From positions 186,001-250,000 of the forward strand of contig NZ_PHKV01000002.1 in NCBI RefSeq assembly GCF_002846205.1: a DNA stretch of 64,000 bases. The letters run 5' to 3'. This document shows positions 18,073 through 26,603 of the stretch, in pieces (position 1 is the stretch's first letter; each line of letters begins with the position of its first letter). This DNA is from Xanthomonas prunicola. GTDB lineage: Bacteria > Pseudomonadota > Gammaproteobacteria > Xanthomonadales > Xanthomonadaceae. The translations under genes were made by a program, and so were the position numbers. A model generated the notes under the pieces. It ran no database searches and was not told where the DNA came from. It was given only the letters and a program-made list of their open reading frames with translations.

Positions 18073-19653
18073 CTACCGCAGCGGCACGTTCAACACGGAG
18101 GGCGCTGCCACTGGCGAGGTGAATGTCACGGTGCCACCGCCATCGCTGGCATCGGTGTAGCGCGCATCGCGGGTGTCGATCACCAGTACCAGCCGCTGCC
18201 CTGCCGGAATCTCGGTTGCTGCCGCCTGCAGCGGCCAGTCCAGGGTGACCGCGCGTCCGGGTGTGGCATTGCGCAGCGAGTACGGCGCGTGCGTGATCAG
18301 TTGCGCCACGCCCAAGCTATCCATGCGGTACAGATACGCAAACAGACTCACCTTCGATTGACTGGGCACCACGGTCACGCGCAGCGACGGGCTACCGGCC
18401 AGGCGCCGCGCACTGCTCGATGGCGCGCCGACCCAGACTGCGGCGCCGGCGCGATTGACCAGCGGAATGGAGGTGCTCACCGGCACGCCGATGCCCTGCA
18501 GCAATCCGCTGACCAGCACCACGCCGGAATCGGCCAGGGTCGGCACGTCGGTGGCGATGCGCGACTGCCACCCGCTCGACGTTGCGCCGGTCAATCCACC
18601 GGTCGGGCTCAGCGCGCCTACTGGTGCGGACAGGCCAAGCTGCGTGTTGGCCTGTTGTACCGATGCCCAGTCCGGATAGTCCAACCATTGCCCCGCACGT
18701 GGCGATAGCCGCACCGGCGCTTCTGCATCCACTCCATTGGGTGATTGCTTGAGATGGCGGTCGAACCAGCGCGTGGTCGCGGTATAAATCTCGTTGGGTA
18801 ACCCCAGCGCGCCGGGCAGCTCCGCGGTGGCGTGATCGCCCTGGCTCAGCAGCAGTTGTTTCGGGCCACGTAACTGGTTGAAGAACGCGATGGTCTGGTT
18901 CGGCGGGAACAAGCCATCGTTGAACGCATTGCCCAGCAACACGGCGGTACCGCGCGCGTTGAGCGCGGCCACATCGGTGGCAGGGCTGCGCGACGCGGCT
19001 TGCGGCAGGAAGCCCTGCACCGCGCCGTCGTAATCGCCTTGCGCCACGCGTGCGCCGATCTGCGTCAGATCCGGGCCGGCCCGCCCGGTCAATGCACCGG
19101 CGCCCACCAACAGCCCGACGCCCTGCTGGCTGACCGTGCGATTGGAATACAGCGATGCCTCCAGATCGGCCCAACCGCTGAGCGCGGCCACCGCCTTGAT
19201 GCGCGGGTCGCGCTCGGCCGCCAGCAGGCTGATGCCCGCACCGTACGAAATGCCCGAGGCACCGATCGCATTCGGATTGGCCGGCGTGTGCGCCAACGCC
19301 CAGTCGATCACCGCGCTGACGTCTTCCACCGTGTCTGGCCCGGCGATATCGATCTGCCCGGCCGAATCCCAGAACCCGCGCGAGGTATAGCTGACCACCA
19401 CGTAGCCGTCGCTGGCCAGCTCAGTCGCACGGCCCAGATATTCCAGATTCGGCAACGCCCAACTGGCCGGCATCACAATCAGCGGAAATGGCCCGGCCCC
19501 CTGCCCCTGCGGCACCAGCACCAGTGCGCCCATCTGCGCACCGTCCCAGCCGGGGATGCGTTCATAGGTCTTGCTGAAGGCGCCCGCCACCGCCGACGCC
19601 GATGCCATCAACAACGCCAGTGCGGCGATGCTCCCGATCCAACGTTTGCTCAT
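18073..19653 (-). CDS. Secreted alpha/beta hydrolase, CocE/S15 peptidase type
   Basis: A 526-residue exported hydrolase. A signal peptide covers about 1-25. The alpha/beta-hydrolase domain shows the oxyanion-side MPASWALPNLEYLG, GYVVVSYTSRGFWDS and the nucleophile elbow GASGISYGAG with Ser136. A C-terminal beta-rich half resembles the jelly-roll of X-Pro dipeptidyl-peptidases and cocaine esterase. The substrate is not predictable. The start at 19653 follows a good signal peptide; upstream frame extension runs into repeat-type DNA. Export suggests a periplasmic enzyme or a type II substrate. Confidence 0.8.
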   Translation of the reverse strand: MSKRWIGSIAALALLMASASAVAGAFSKTYERIPGWDGAQMGALVLVPQGQGAGPFPLIVMPASWALPNLEYLGRATELASDGYVVVSYTSRGFWDSAGQIDIAGPDTVEDVSAVIDWALAHTPANPNAIGASGISYGAGISLLAAERDPRIKAVAALSGWADLEASLYSNRTVSQQGVGLLVGAGALTGRAGPDLTQIGARVAQGDYDGAVQGFLPQAASRSPATDVAALNARGTAVLLGNAFNDGLFPPNQTIAFFNQLRGPKQLLLSQGDHATAELPGALGLPNEIYTATTRWFDRHLKQSPNGVDAEAPVRLSPRAGQWLDYPDWASVQQANTQLGLSAPVGALSPTGGLTGATSSGWQSRIATDVPTLADSGVVLVSGLLQGIGVPVSTSIPLVNRAGAAVWVGAPSSSARRLAGSPSLRVTVVPSQSKVSLFAYLYRMDSLGVAQLITHAPYSLRNATPGRAVTLDWPLQAAATEIPAGQRLVLVIDTRDARYTDASDGGGTVTFTSPVAAPSVLNVPLR

Positions 19654-19764
19654 GCTGCTGTCTCCCATGCAAAGCCAGGCCGGGGTGGCCCAGCGGCAAC
19701 TGCCATGCATCCGTTGTTCGGGGGAGAACGCTGCGAACGTACCAGACGGTACGGTATGGCTCAA

Positions 19765-19800
19765 GAGCCGGGATTCGGGATTCGGGAATGCCAGAACCGT
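19765..19800. repeat. GGGATTC-type short repeat
   Basis: Intergenic GCCGGGATTCGGGATTCGGG followed by AATGCC: two heptamer copies of the family GGGATTC/GGGAATC that recurs at 20821, 20885, 51128 and 61893. Confidence 0.7.
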
Positions 19801-19839
19801 CGAGACTCGATGCTCTAGGGATTCCTGAGCGCGAGCGAC

Positions 19840-20814
19840 TCAGCCAACGAAGTGCTGGTAGCCGCGCTGCGGCGGTTGCCAGGGGTTGCCGTCGGCGTCG
19901 TGCACCACCACGCCGGGCGTGGCGACGATCTGGCCGATGCGCGTTGCGGCCAGCTGCGCAAATTCCATTGCCTGCACCACGGCATCGCGATGCTGCGGCG
20001 CGGCGGTGAAGCACAGCTCGTAGTCGTCGCCACCGCCGAGTTGCCAGCCAAGGCACTGCAACGCACTGATCCCGGCACTGCGCGGCATCGCCGGCAATGC
20101 GGCAAGCGCCAGTTGCGCGCCCACGCCGCTGCGCTCGCACAGATGCCCCAGATCGGCCAACAGCCCGTCGGAGATGTCCACGCAGGCGTGCGCAAGCCCG
20201 CGCAAACGCAGCCCGGCCTGTACGCGTGGTTGCGGACGCAGCAAGCGGCGACGCCACTGCTCGTGCAACGGGTCGGCCGCCGCGCAGGTCACATCCAGCT
20301 GGCCGGCCTGCCACAGCACCAACGCGGCGGCAGCCTCACCTGGCGCACCGGTGACCCACACGTCATCGCCAACGCGCGCGCCGTCGCGCCGCAACGCTGC
20401 ACCCGGCGGCACGCTACCGATTGCCGTCACCGCGCACGAGAGCGGCCCGCGCGTGGTGTCGCCACCGACCAGCACAATGTCGTGTGCATCGGCCAGCGCG
20501 AAGAAGCCGTCGGCGAATCCATCCACCCACGCCGCATCGTCGTGCGGCAGCGACAACGACAAGGTGCACCAACGCGGTTGCGCGCCCATGGCTGCCAGAT
20601 CGGAGAGATTGACTGCCAGCGTCTTCCAGCCCAGATCGTCGGCGCGCGTCTCGTGCGGAAAATGCACGCCGGCATTGAGCGTATCGGCGGTGATCGCCAA
20701 CTGCTCACCGGCCGGCGGCTGCAGCAACGCCGCATCGTCGCCAATGCCCAACGGCACATCGGCACGCGCCGCGATGCGCGCGCGCAAGCGGGCAATTAGA
20801 TCGAATTCGGGCAT
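19840..20814 (-). CDS. thiL: Thiamine-monophosphate kinase
   Basis: Catalyses the last step of thiamine diphosphate synthesis, ATP-dependent phosphorylation of thiamine monophosphate. The 324 residues show the Mg/ATP-binding N-terminal PLGIGDDAALL, DLGWKTLAVNLSDLAAMGA, LVGGDTTRG, the VDISDGLLADLGHL block and the C-terminal GGDDYELCF, all typical of the AIR-synthase-like ThiL family. It follows nusB in the rib-nusB-thiL cluster, as in most proteobacteria, with about 110 bases of repeat-bearing spacer between. Confidence 0.95.
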   Translation of the reverse strand: MPEFDLIARLRARIAARADVPLGIGDDAALLQPPAGEQLAITADTLNAGVHFPHETRADDLGWKTLAVNLSDLAAMGAQPRWCTLSLSLPHDDAAWVDGFADGFFALADAHDIVLVGGDTTRGPLSCAVTAIGSVPPGAALRRDGARVGDDVWVTGAPGEAAAALVLWQAGQLDVTCAAADPLHEQWRRRLLRPQPRVQAGLRLRGLAHACVDISDGLLADLGHLCERSGVGAQLALAALPAMPRSAGISALQCLGWQLGGGDDYELCFTAAPQHRDAVVQAMEFAQLAATRIGQIVATPGVVVHDADGNPWQPPQRGYQHFVG

Positions 20815-20923
20815 GTGGGCGGGAATCGGGAGAAGGGAATCGGGAATCGCAAAAGCGCTCAGGAGATATCGGAGATGGTGCTCTTACGATTCCCCATTCC
20901 CGACTCTCCAATCCCGCGGCGCC
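20815..20923. repeat. Spacer with paired GGGAATC-type repeats
   Basis: Between nusB and thiL, GGGAATCGGGAGAAGGGAATCGGGAATC-like DNA (20820-20846) is met by its reverse complement (GATTCCCCATTCCCGACTCTC, 20889 onward). The inverted arrangement could fold into a hairpin in the rib mRNA. Confidence 0.6.
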
Positions 20924-21412
20924 TCAGGCGCCGCTAGCGCCGCTGGCGCCCGACTCGACCTTGCGCCACTCCACCGCAGCGCGATCCAGCACGCCGTTGA
21001 CATAGGTGTGCCCGTGTTCGGAGCCGAAGCGCTTGGCGGTTTCGATCGCTTCGTTGATCACCACGCGGTACGGCACGTCCTGGCGGTACAGCAATTCATA
21101 GGCGGCCAAACGCAGCACTGCGCGTTCGATCGCATCGACCTCTTCCACGCCGCGATCCAGATACGGCGTCAACGCGGTATCCAGTTCGGCGCGATGGGTG
21201 AGCACGCCTTCCACCAGACTTTCGAAGTACGCCAGGTCGGCCACTTCGTGCGCCTGCTCGTGAGCGAACTGGCCGATCACCTGCTTGGCAAAGCCGCCCG
21301 AGATCTGCCAGGCATACACCGCCTGCAAGGCACGCCGACGTGCGCGCGAACGCAGCACCGGGTCGATGCCGTCGCGACGGCCGTGGCGCGGGTGCCCACC
21401 GGGCTTGCTCAT
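20924..21412 (-). CDS. nusB: Transcription antitermination factor NusB
   Basis: All-helical RNA-binding protein that with NusE recognises boxA in rRNA operons. The 162 residues have the expected [16 protein letters not shown] helix near the N-terminus and [18 protein letters not shown] with GVLDRAA near the end. The ATG at 21412 overlaps the ribH stop as ATGA, so the pair is coupled. The last residues are a Gly/Ala/Ser tail. Confidence 0.95.
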   Translation of the reverse strand: MSKPGGHPRHGRRDGIDPVLRSRARRRALQAVYAWQISGGFAKQVIGQFAHEQAHEVADLAYFESLVEGVLTHRAELDTALTPYLDRGVEEVDAIERAVLRLAAYELLYRQDVPYRVVINEAIETAKRFGSEHGHTYVNGVLDRAAVEWRKVESGASGASGA

Positions 21413-21873
21413 GGCAACAACTCCATCAAATTCACCAGTTCCAGCGCGGCAAGCGCGCATTCCTCGCCCTTATTGCCATGGCTGCCACCGGCACGTGCTT
21501 CGGCATCTTCCACGCGTTCGACCGCCAGCACGCCGTTGAGCACCGGCACGCCGGTCTGCAGCTGCACGCTCATCAAGCCTTCGGCGCACAGGTCGGCCAC
21601 GTGTTCGTAATGGCGGGTATCGCCACGGATCACGCAGCCCAGCGCAATGATCGCGCCGTGCTGGCCGGACTGCGCCACCCGGTTGGCGGCGATCGGAATT
21701 TCCCAGGCGCCGGGCACACGGATCACGTCGATGGCGTCCTCGCCGATGCCGTTGCCGGCCAGGCTCTGGCGCGCGCCGGCAACCAGCACGTCGGTGATAC
21801 GGGCATTCCAGCGGCTGGCGATGATCGCAAAGCGCGCGGTGGTGGGGCGAAGATCGCCTTCGTAGTGGGTCAT
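21409..21873 (-). CDS. ribH: 6,7-dimethyl-8-ribityllumazine synthase
   Basis: Condenses 5-amino-6-ribitylaminouracil with dihydroxybutanone phosphate to give the riboflavin precursor lumazine. The 154 residues show [39 protein letters not shown] with the catalytic His, and [17 protein letters not shown] longer frame adds four residues upstream; MTHYEGDL is the normal family start. The gene is coupled to nusB by ATGA and separated from ribBA by a 313-base gap. Confidence 0.96.
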   Translation of the reverse strand: MTHYEGDLRPTTARFAIIASRWNARITDVLVAGARQSLAGNGIGEDAIDVIRVPGAWEIPIAANRVAQSGQHGAIIALGCVIRGDTRHYEHVADLCAEGLMSVQLQTGVPVLNGVLAVERVEDAEARAGGSHGNKGEECALAALELVNLMELLP

Positions 21874-22186
21874 GCGGGTCGGCAACTCGAGGGGGCAGGA
21901 AGTTTAACAGCTGCCGGGGCCAGGCCCGGCCGACGCGTGCACGCCGGGTCCACCAAAGCAGACCCGGCCATGCGCTTGAACGCCAACGTGCAAGAGCGTC
22001 AGTCCACTGCACCACCAGCGGACACCGCCTGCGCCTGGAACCGGTGGTCTCGGTCCGGCTATTGCGGTTGCGGCACGTAAGCCGCAACCGCAGACGGCTG
22101 CGCGCGATCAGCCACGCGTCAGCACCGGCACCGGGGCACAACCATCGGCACGGGGCAGGTGACTGCGGTAACGGCTCACAGCCATT
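21874..22186. other. Gap between ribBA and ribH
   Basis: About 310 bases with no convincing gene. The DNA is GC-rich; short imperfect repeats of the GGCCGGG/CCCGGCC type occur near 21915-21950 and could form a hairpin. A separate promoter for ribH-nusB-thiL may be here, but no clear hexamers are seen. Confidence 0.5.
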
Positions 22187-23326
22187 TCAGGGCACGGCAG
22201 ACGGCGGCACCGAACGCATGCCTTCGCCGGCGTGGCATTCCAGATACTCCACCACCTCCAGCCCGAACCCGGCCAACCCCACCTGACGCCGCGGGGTCCC
22301 CAGCACGCGCAGCTTGCCCAGGCCGAGTTCGGCCAGGATCTGCGCGCCGGCGCCATTCCGCCGCCACTGACTCACGTCCTTGGCGTTGGCGGCCGTCTCG
22401 GGCTGCTGACGCAGCCGTGCCAACAGCGATTCGCTGTCGCGCGGGGCCGACAGCACCACCATGACGCCCTGTCCTTCGGCGGCAATTGCACGCAAGGCAT
22501 CGGTGGCCGCCACGCCGAAATCATCGCGCTGCCAGTGCAGCAAATCGGCCAGCGGATTTTCCACCTGCACACGCACCAGGGTGGGTGTGTGCGGATCGGC
22601 GCTGCCGCGCACCAATGCAAAATGCAGGTCGTGCGCGATGCGGTCGCGGTAGGTCACCAGCGTGAACGGGCCGAACTCGGTGGTGATATCGCGCTCGTCC
22701 ACGCGCTCGACGGTGTGCTCGTTGGCCAGCCGATACGCGATCAGATCGGCGATCGAGCCCATCTTCAGCCCGTGCTCGCGCGCGAACACTTCCAACTGCG
22801 GGCGGCGCGCCATGCTGCCGTCCGGGTTGAGCACTTCCACCAGCACGCCGGCCGGTTCCAGCCCGGCCAGCATCGGCAGATCGCTGGCCGCTTCGGTGTG
22901 ACCCGCACGGGTCAGCACGCCACCGGGCTGCGAAATCAGCGGGAAAATATGCCCCGGCTGGCTCAGATCCTGCGGTTTGGCATCCGGCCGCACCGCAGTG
23001 CGCACGGTATGCGCGCGGTCGTAAGCGGAAATGCCGGTGGTCACGCCTTCGGCCGCCTCGATGCTGACGGTGAAGTTGGTCTGGAACTGCGCGGTGTTGT
23101 TGCGCACCATCGGCGCAAGACCGAGCTGGGCACAGCGCTCGCGGGTCAACGACAGGCACACCAGCCCACGCGCGTGGGTCACCATGAAATTGATGTCCGA
23201 CGGCTTGACCAACTCGGCGGCCATGATCAGATCGCCTTCGTTTTCGCGGTCTTCGTCGTCGACGATCACCACCATGCGGCCGGCACGCAACTCTTCGATC
23301 AGCTCGGGAACGGGCGCGAAATTCAT
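22187..23326 (-). CDS. ribBA: 3,4-dihydroxy-2-butanone-4-phosphate synthase with degenerate GTP cyclohydrolase II domain
   Basis: The N-terminal domain (about 1-205) is a full DHBP synthase: [26 protein letters not shown] and [16 protein letters not shown] carry the metal and substrate residues, so it makes the four-carbon precursor of riboflavin. The C-terminal domain (about 206-379) is related to GTP cyclohydrolase II but lacks the three zinc cysteines (the usual ECLTGD...RCDCG region reads [17 protein letters not shown]) and the usual catalytic loop. It is therefore expected to be inactive as RibA, and a separate RibA should exist elsewhere. The start overlaps the ribE stop by ATGA. Confidence 0.93.
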   Translation of the reverse strand: MNFAPVPELIEELRAGRMVVIVDDEDRENEGDLIMAAELVKPSDINFMVTHARGLVCLSLTRERCAQLGLAPMVRNNTAQFQTNFTVSIEAAEGVTTGISAYDRAHTVRTAVRPDAKPQDLSQPGHIFPLISQPGGVLTRAGHTEAASDLPMLAGLEPAGVLVEVLNPDGSMARRPQLEVFAREHGLKMGSIADLIAYRLANEHTVERVDERDITTEFGPFTLVTYRDRIAHDLHFALVRGSADPHTPTLVRVQVENPLADLLHWQRDDFGVAATDALRAIAAEGQGVMVVLSAPRDSESLLARLRQQPETAANAKDVSQWRRNGAGAQILAELGLGKLRVLGTPRRQVGLAGFGLEVVEYLECHAGEGMRSVPPSAVP

Positions 23327-23925
23327 GCCGCACCCCGCGTGCCGAGCAGGCGTTCGACATAGCGCGCCACCAGATCGATTTCTAGATTCACCGCCGCACC
23401 CACTGCCGTCTGCGCAAACGCGGTGTTGGTCACGGTATGCGGAATCAACGCAACCTCGAAACCGTCTTGATCTACTTCATTGACGGTGAGGCTGACGCCG
23501 TCCACACAGATCGAGCCCTTCTTGGCGACATAGCGCAACACCGACGGCGGTGCGGCAAACCGCCAACGCTGCGCACGCGCATCGTCGTGCACCGATTGCA
23601 CCTGACCCAGGCCATCGACGTGGCCACTGACCAGATGCCCGCCGAGGCGATCGGTCGGGCGCATCGCACGTTCCAGATTGATCGCCGCGCCTTCGGACAA
23701 GGCGCCCAATGTGGTCAGCGACAGGGTTTCGGTGGAGGCATCGGCCTGGAAGCTAGCTGCATCGAACGCAATCACGGTCAGGCAGACACCGTTGACGGCA
23801 ATGCTTTCGCCGAGCTGCACCGCCTCGAACGGCAAGTTGCCGACGGCAAAGGTAAACCGCACATCGCCGCCCTGCGGCTGGCGCGCCGCCAGACGGCCCA
23901 CGCCTTCAATGATTCCGGTGAACAT
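23323..23925 (-). CDS. ribE: Riboflavin synthase alpha chain
   Basis: Dismutates two lumazines to riboflavin. The 200 residues are two lumazine-binding barrels: MFTGIIEGVG, ESIAVNGVCLTV and LVSGHVDGLG in the first, KGSICVDGVSLTVN and LIPHTVTNTAF in the second. The MFTGII start is diagnostic; an upstream frame extension of 52 codons reads the leader and is rejected. It is the first gene after the FMN riboswitch. Confidence 0.96.
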   Translation of the reverse strand: MFTGIIEGVGRLAARQPQGGDVRFTFAVGNLPFEAVQLGESIAVNGVCLTVIAFDAASFQADASTETLSLTTLGALSEGAAINLERAMRPTDRLGGHLVSGHVDGLGQVQSVHDDARAQRWRFAAPPSVLRYVAKKGSICVDGVSLTVNEVDQDGFEVALIPHTVTNTAFAQTAVGAAVNLEIDLVARYVERLLGTRGAA

Positions 23926-24065
23926 CAGTGCGCCCCCTTGTGCAGCAACGCTCGGGGTGGCTTGGCGCAGTGGAGGGTCGCGATGCAACGCGACAGGTGA
24001 TGCAAAGACATAGTCGTTTCTCGCAGAAGTTGAGCGAAAAACGCCGCAAGGCAAAGCAAACAGGC

Positions 24066-24092
24066 GCGCGCGCAGCCGCAAGGGCTGCGCGT
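24066..24092 (-). terminator. Hairpin downstream of the FMN aptamer (possible expression platform)
   Basis: Minus-strand GCGCAGCC/GGCTGCGC stem directly after the aptamer, followed by a modest T-containing run. It could be the attenuator that the riboswitch controls, but the U-tract is poor, so translational control is equally possible. Confidence 0.4.
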
Positions 24093-24096
24093 TGGC

Positions 24097-24270
24097 CGTC
24101 TTCTTTCATCCGGACTATACCGTCGGCTCCGGTATCGGACCGGATCTGCTGACCTTCGCGCGATGCCCGGCACCTGCAGTGCCAACCATCACGACGAAGC
24201 GCTCGCGGGCTCACATGCGTACGCATGCCTACCGCCGGTGGGGAATCGCACCCCGCCCTGAAGACGTTCG
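24097..24270 (-). promoter_or_regulatory. FMN riboswitch (RFN element)
   Basis: On the minus strand the RFN blocks appear in order: CTTCAGGGCGGGGTGCGATT with CCCCACCGGCGGTA, a variable arm (about 24196-24222), GAGCCCGCGAGCGCTTCG, GGTCAGCAGATCCGGT, and CCGACGGTATAGTCCGGATG with AAAGAAGACG. When FMN is bound it should lower expression of ribE and the genes after it. Confidence 0.95.
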
Positions 24271-24488
24271 TAAGTGCCGGCGAACCGGCCGATGAAGTTT
24301 AACAGCGCGTCCAGGCGCCATGGCTGAGCGTTAGCTAAGGCTGACAGGACGCTGTGTCGTGTCGGGAAATTCCCCATAGCAATCCGTGTGAAATATCTGT
24401 TAAATTTCGCGCCGCGACGGGAGACGTCGTTCTTTTCCACCTCGCAACGGGGCGGAGACACGGACATCAATTCGGAGAGAACCATCCA
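24271..24488. other. Divergent spacer between rib leader and Ax21-family gene
   Basis: Holds the promoters of both transcription units. On the plus strand the A/T-rich stretch GTGAAATATCTGTTAAATTT (24389-24408) is the likeliest promoter of the outer-membrane protein gene. A GGAGAGA Shine-Dalgarno lies at about 24474-24480. Confidence 0.4.
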
Positions 24489-25112
24489 ATGCGTAACACC
24501 CTGATTCTGGCCGCCCTGCTGGCTGCAGCACCGGTTGCCGCCTCTGCTGAAGGTCTGAGCTACAACTACGTCGAAGGCGGTTGGAACCGTACCGACTTCA
24601 ACGTCAATGACGACAACGAGGGCATCAACGGCGGCTATCTGCGCGGTTCCTGGCAGATCGCCCAACCGGTCTATGTCTTCGCCGGCTACCAGCGCGCCAC
24701 CAAGGACTACAACCTCGGCAGCGGCTTCACGATCGACGGCACCCTGACGCAGGCCAACGTGGGCATCGGCTACCGCCAGGAAATGACCGAGCGCGTGGAG
24801 TTCATCGCCGACATCAGCGCGCTGCGCACCAAGGTCGATGCAGACCTGCGCCAGCGCGGCCGTTCGCTGGGCAGCAGCTCCGACTCCACTACCCTGGGTT
24901 GGGCCAATCTGGGCCTGCGCGGCAAGCCCTCGCCGCGTACCGAAGCATGGGTCAAGGCCGGCTACATCGACGGCAGCGACGTGGACAAGGGCGAGTTCGT
25001 TGGCACCCTGGGTGGCCAGGTGAACTTCACCCAGACCTGGGGCCTGGTTGGCGAAGCCCAATTCATCGACAACGCTAATCAGTACCGCGTCGGCGTGCGC
25101 GCGAGCTTCTGA
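24489..25112 (+). CDS. Ax21-family outer-membrane protein
   Basis: A 207-residue exported protein. The signal peptide MRNTLILAALLAAAPVAASA ends at about residue 20. The mature part is alternating polar/hydrophobic and Gly/aromatic-rich, ending in a terminal Phe (VGVRASF), the pattern of a small outer-membrane beta-barrel. The mature N-terminus EGLSYNYVEGG is the hallmark of the Ax21 (Omp1X) family of Xanthomonas and Stenotrophomonas. Ax21 was reported as an immune elicitor and signal, and those reports were later withdrawn; the secure statement is only that it is an outer-membrane or vesicle protein. A strong terminator follows. Confidence 0.82.
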   Translation: MRNTLILAALLAAAPVAASAEGLSYNYVEGGWNRTDFNVNDDNEGINGGYLRGSWQIAQPVYVFAGYQRATKDYNLGSGFTIDGTLTQANVGIGYRQEMTERVEFIADISALRTKVDADLRQRGRSLGSSSDSTTLGWANLGLRGKPSPRTEAWVKAGYIDGSDVDKGEFVGTLGGQVNFTQTWGLVGEAQFIDNANQYRVGVRASF

Positions 25113-25133
25113 TCGGCACGCTGCAGCGACAAG

Positions 25134-25160
25134 AAAGGCTCCGCTTGCGGAGCCTTTTTT
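25134..25160 (+). terminator. Rho-independent terminator of the Ax21-family gene
   Basis: AAAGGCTCCG-CTTG-CGGAGCCTTTTTT: a perfect GC-rich stem followed by T6, 22 bases after the stop. Confidence 0.92.
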
Positions 25161-25445
25161 ATGTCCGGCCACCGCTGGCGCGATCAGCCCGACCTGACCG
25201 CAAAACGCTTCAACCAGGCAACTGGGCACCGATACCCTACCGTCAGATCGAGACTCCGTTTGCGCACCGTTCGCAGCGTGGGCCATGCGCGCAGGCGAAA
25301 CTCCACACATCAGGTCTGCGGCTGAAGCGCTCCACGACACTCCAGCGGCGGCCGCACCTGCCATGTCCAATGCCGACAGGAACACACGGCAAAATCGCAG
25401 GGCGCCAGGTCAAGCGCACCAGTGATCGACGTGCGTGACGCGGAT
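25161..25445. other. Gene-free stretch after the terminator
   Basis: About 285 bases between convergent genes; nothing recognisable. Confidence 0.5.
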
Positions 25446-25894
25446 TCAGAGCCAGCGACGCACCGCTGCGCTGTACAGCGCATAGTCGGCCTGGAAGCGT
25501 GCCGACAGCCAGCGTTCCTCGGGCAGTATCTGAAACACCGTGACGTAGCCGATAAACAGCGCCACTGCGAGCAGGCCAAGCGGCTGCCCGCGGCATATGA
25601 CCCAGCCCAGCAATGCCAGGGCATAGCCCAGATACATCGGGTTACGCGAATACCGATACAGCCCGGATGTCACCAAGGCAGAGGATCGCTCCGGGTGCAG
25701 TGGATTGACCGTGGTACGCGCAGACCGAAACATGACTTTCGACCACGCATTGATCGCAAGGCCAAGCACGAGGCACGGCACACCAATGGAATGCAGACCC
25801 GCGAGGAAAAAGCCCCCGGCAATCGCCACACCACTGCTGCAAGCACCATCAGTAGAATGGGCGGTGGAAGCCGCGTTTCTAGAGCGTGCAACAT
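25446..25894 (-). pseudogene. Isoprenylcysteine carboxyl methyltransferase-like membrane protein, frameshifted
   Basis: Two overlapping minus frames together make one small ICMT/NnrU-type methyltransferase. Residues MLHALETRLPPPILLMVLAAVVWRLP-type (start 25894) lie in one frame; FFLAGLHSIG...ARTTVNPLHPE, LVTSGLYRYSRNPMYLGY (the SAM-site signature) and FQILPEERWL lie in the next. The switch falls in a G5-C-T5 run at about 25809-25819 and needs a one-base change. Intact homologues join these parts continuously. Either the gene is inactive, or there is a sequencing error or slippage in the homopolymers. Predicted 3-4 membrane helices. Confidence 0.75.
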
Positions 25895-25978
25895 CGCACG
25901 CACGCTTGCTGCCATTCGCGCCAAGCAACGTCCAGAAACCGGAGAACGCATTCGATCCTCCTACGACACCGCATCCTG

Positions 25979-26371
25979 CTATTGATTGATCGTGGTTTCG
26001 ATGACATCGACGATCTCACGCACTGGGAGTGTGAAGACGCCAGCGTCGCCGTCTTCAAAGGCCGCACGCCATGTTGTGTAGCCCTCAAGATACTCCGGAT
26101 TCGCCGGGGCATGTCCCACCAGCGTGGTCACGGAGCTTTCGAGTGTCGTTCTGGACACAGGAAAATGCGGCAACTCCGTCGAGACGGCATCGGGAGCACG
26201 CGCGTTCTTTACCCGCACGTCGCGGACGCTGATATGGAACACCTCGCCAATGTTCGGTTCGACCTCGATCCTGTTGATCAGCAGCGTCGAACCCGGCTCC
26301 TCGGCCCTGTTGCGGTACTCCCAGACCTGCCCTTCCGCAAACTGCCAGGCTTGTGCAGTGACCGTGGTCAT
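25979..26371 (-). CDS. Small protein of unknown function
   Basis: 130 residues, no signal peptide or membrane helix; starts MTTVTAQAWQFAEGQVWEYR and ends REIVDVIETTINQ. Acidic, beta-rich in appearance (alternating hydrophobics in VFHISVRDVRV and HAPANPEYLEGYTTWRAAFEDG). I cannot assign a family. The ATG at 26371 is preferred to an earlier one at 26452, which adds a Cys-rich unlikely N-terminus. Confidence 0.6.
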   Translation of the reverse strand: MTTVTAQAWQFAEGQVWEYRNRAEEPGSTLLINRIEVEPNIGEVFHISVRDVRVKNARAPDAVSTELPHFPVSRTTLESSVTTLVGHAPANPEYLEGYTTWRAAFEDGDAGVFTLPVREIVDVIETTINQ

Positions 26372-26603
26372 AGTGAGAAATCCGATGCATGAAGAAAGGT
26401 GAGTTTCGTCCGAGCAGGCCTGAGAGCACATGTTGGTCGGCAGTGTGTTCAACCGTCGCCTGCATCGCTAGCCTCCTTCGGACCTGGCCTGTCCCAAGCA
26501 GGCCACGCATCCGGCAACGCTACCCCAACGCTTCAACGCTTGCAGAACACGTGCACTACAGGAAACAGCATCCTGCAACGTTATCCTGCGCCAGAGCCAG
26601 CAT
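26372..26603. other. Spacer upstream of the unknown gene, downstream of ribD
   Basis: About 230 bases; no feature recognised. Confidence 0.4.

Noticed and set aside
23323..24081. Extended ribE start at 24081
   Set aside because: The extra 52 codons translate the riboswitch leader; MFTGII is the family start.
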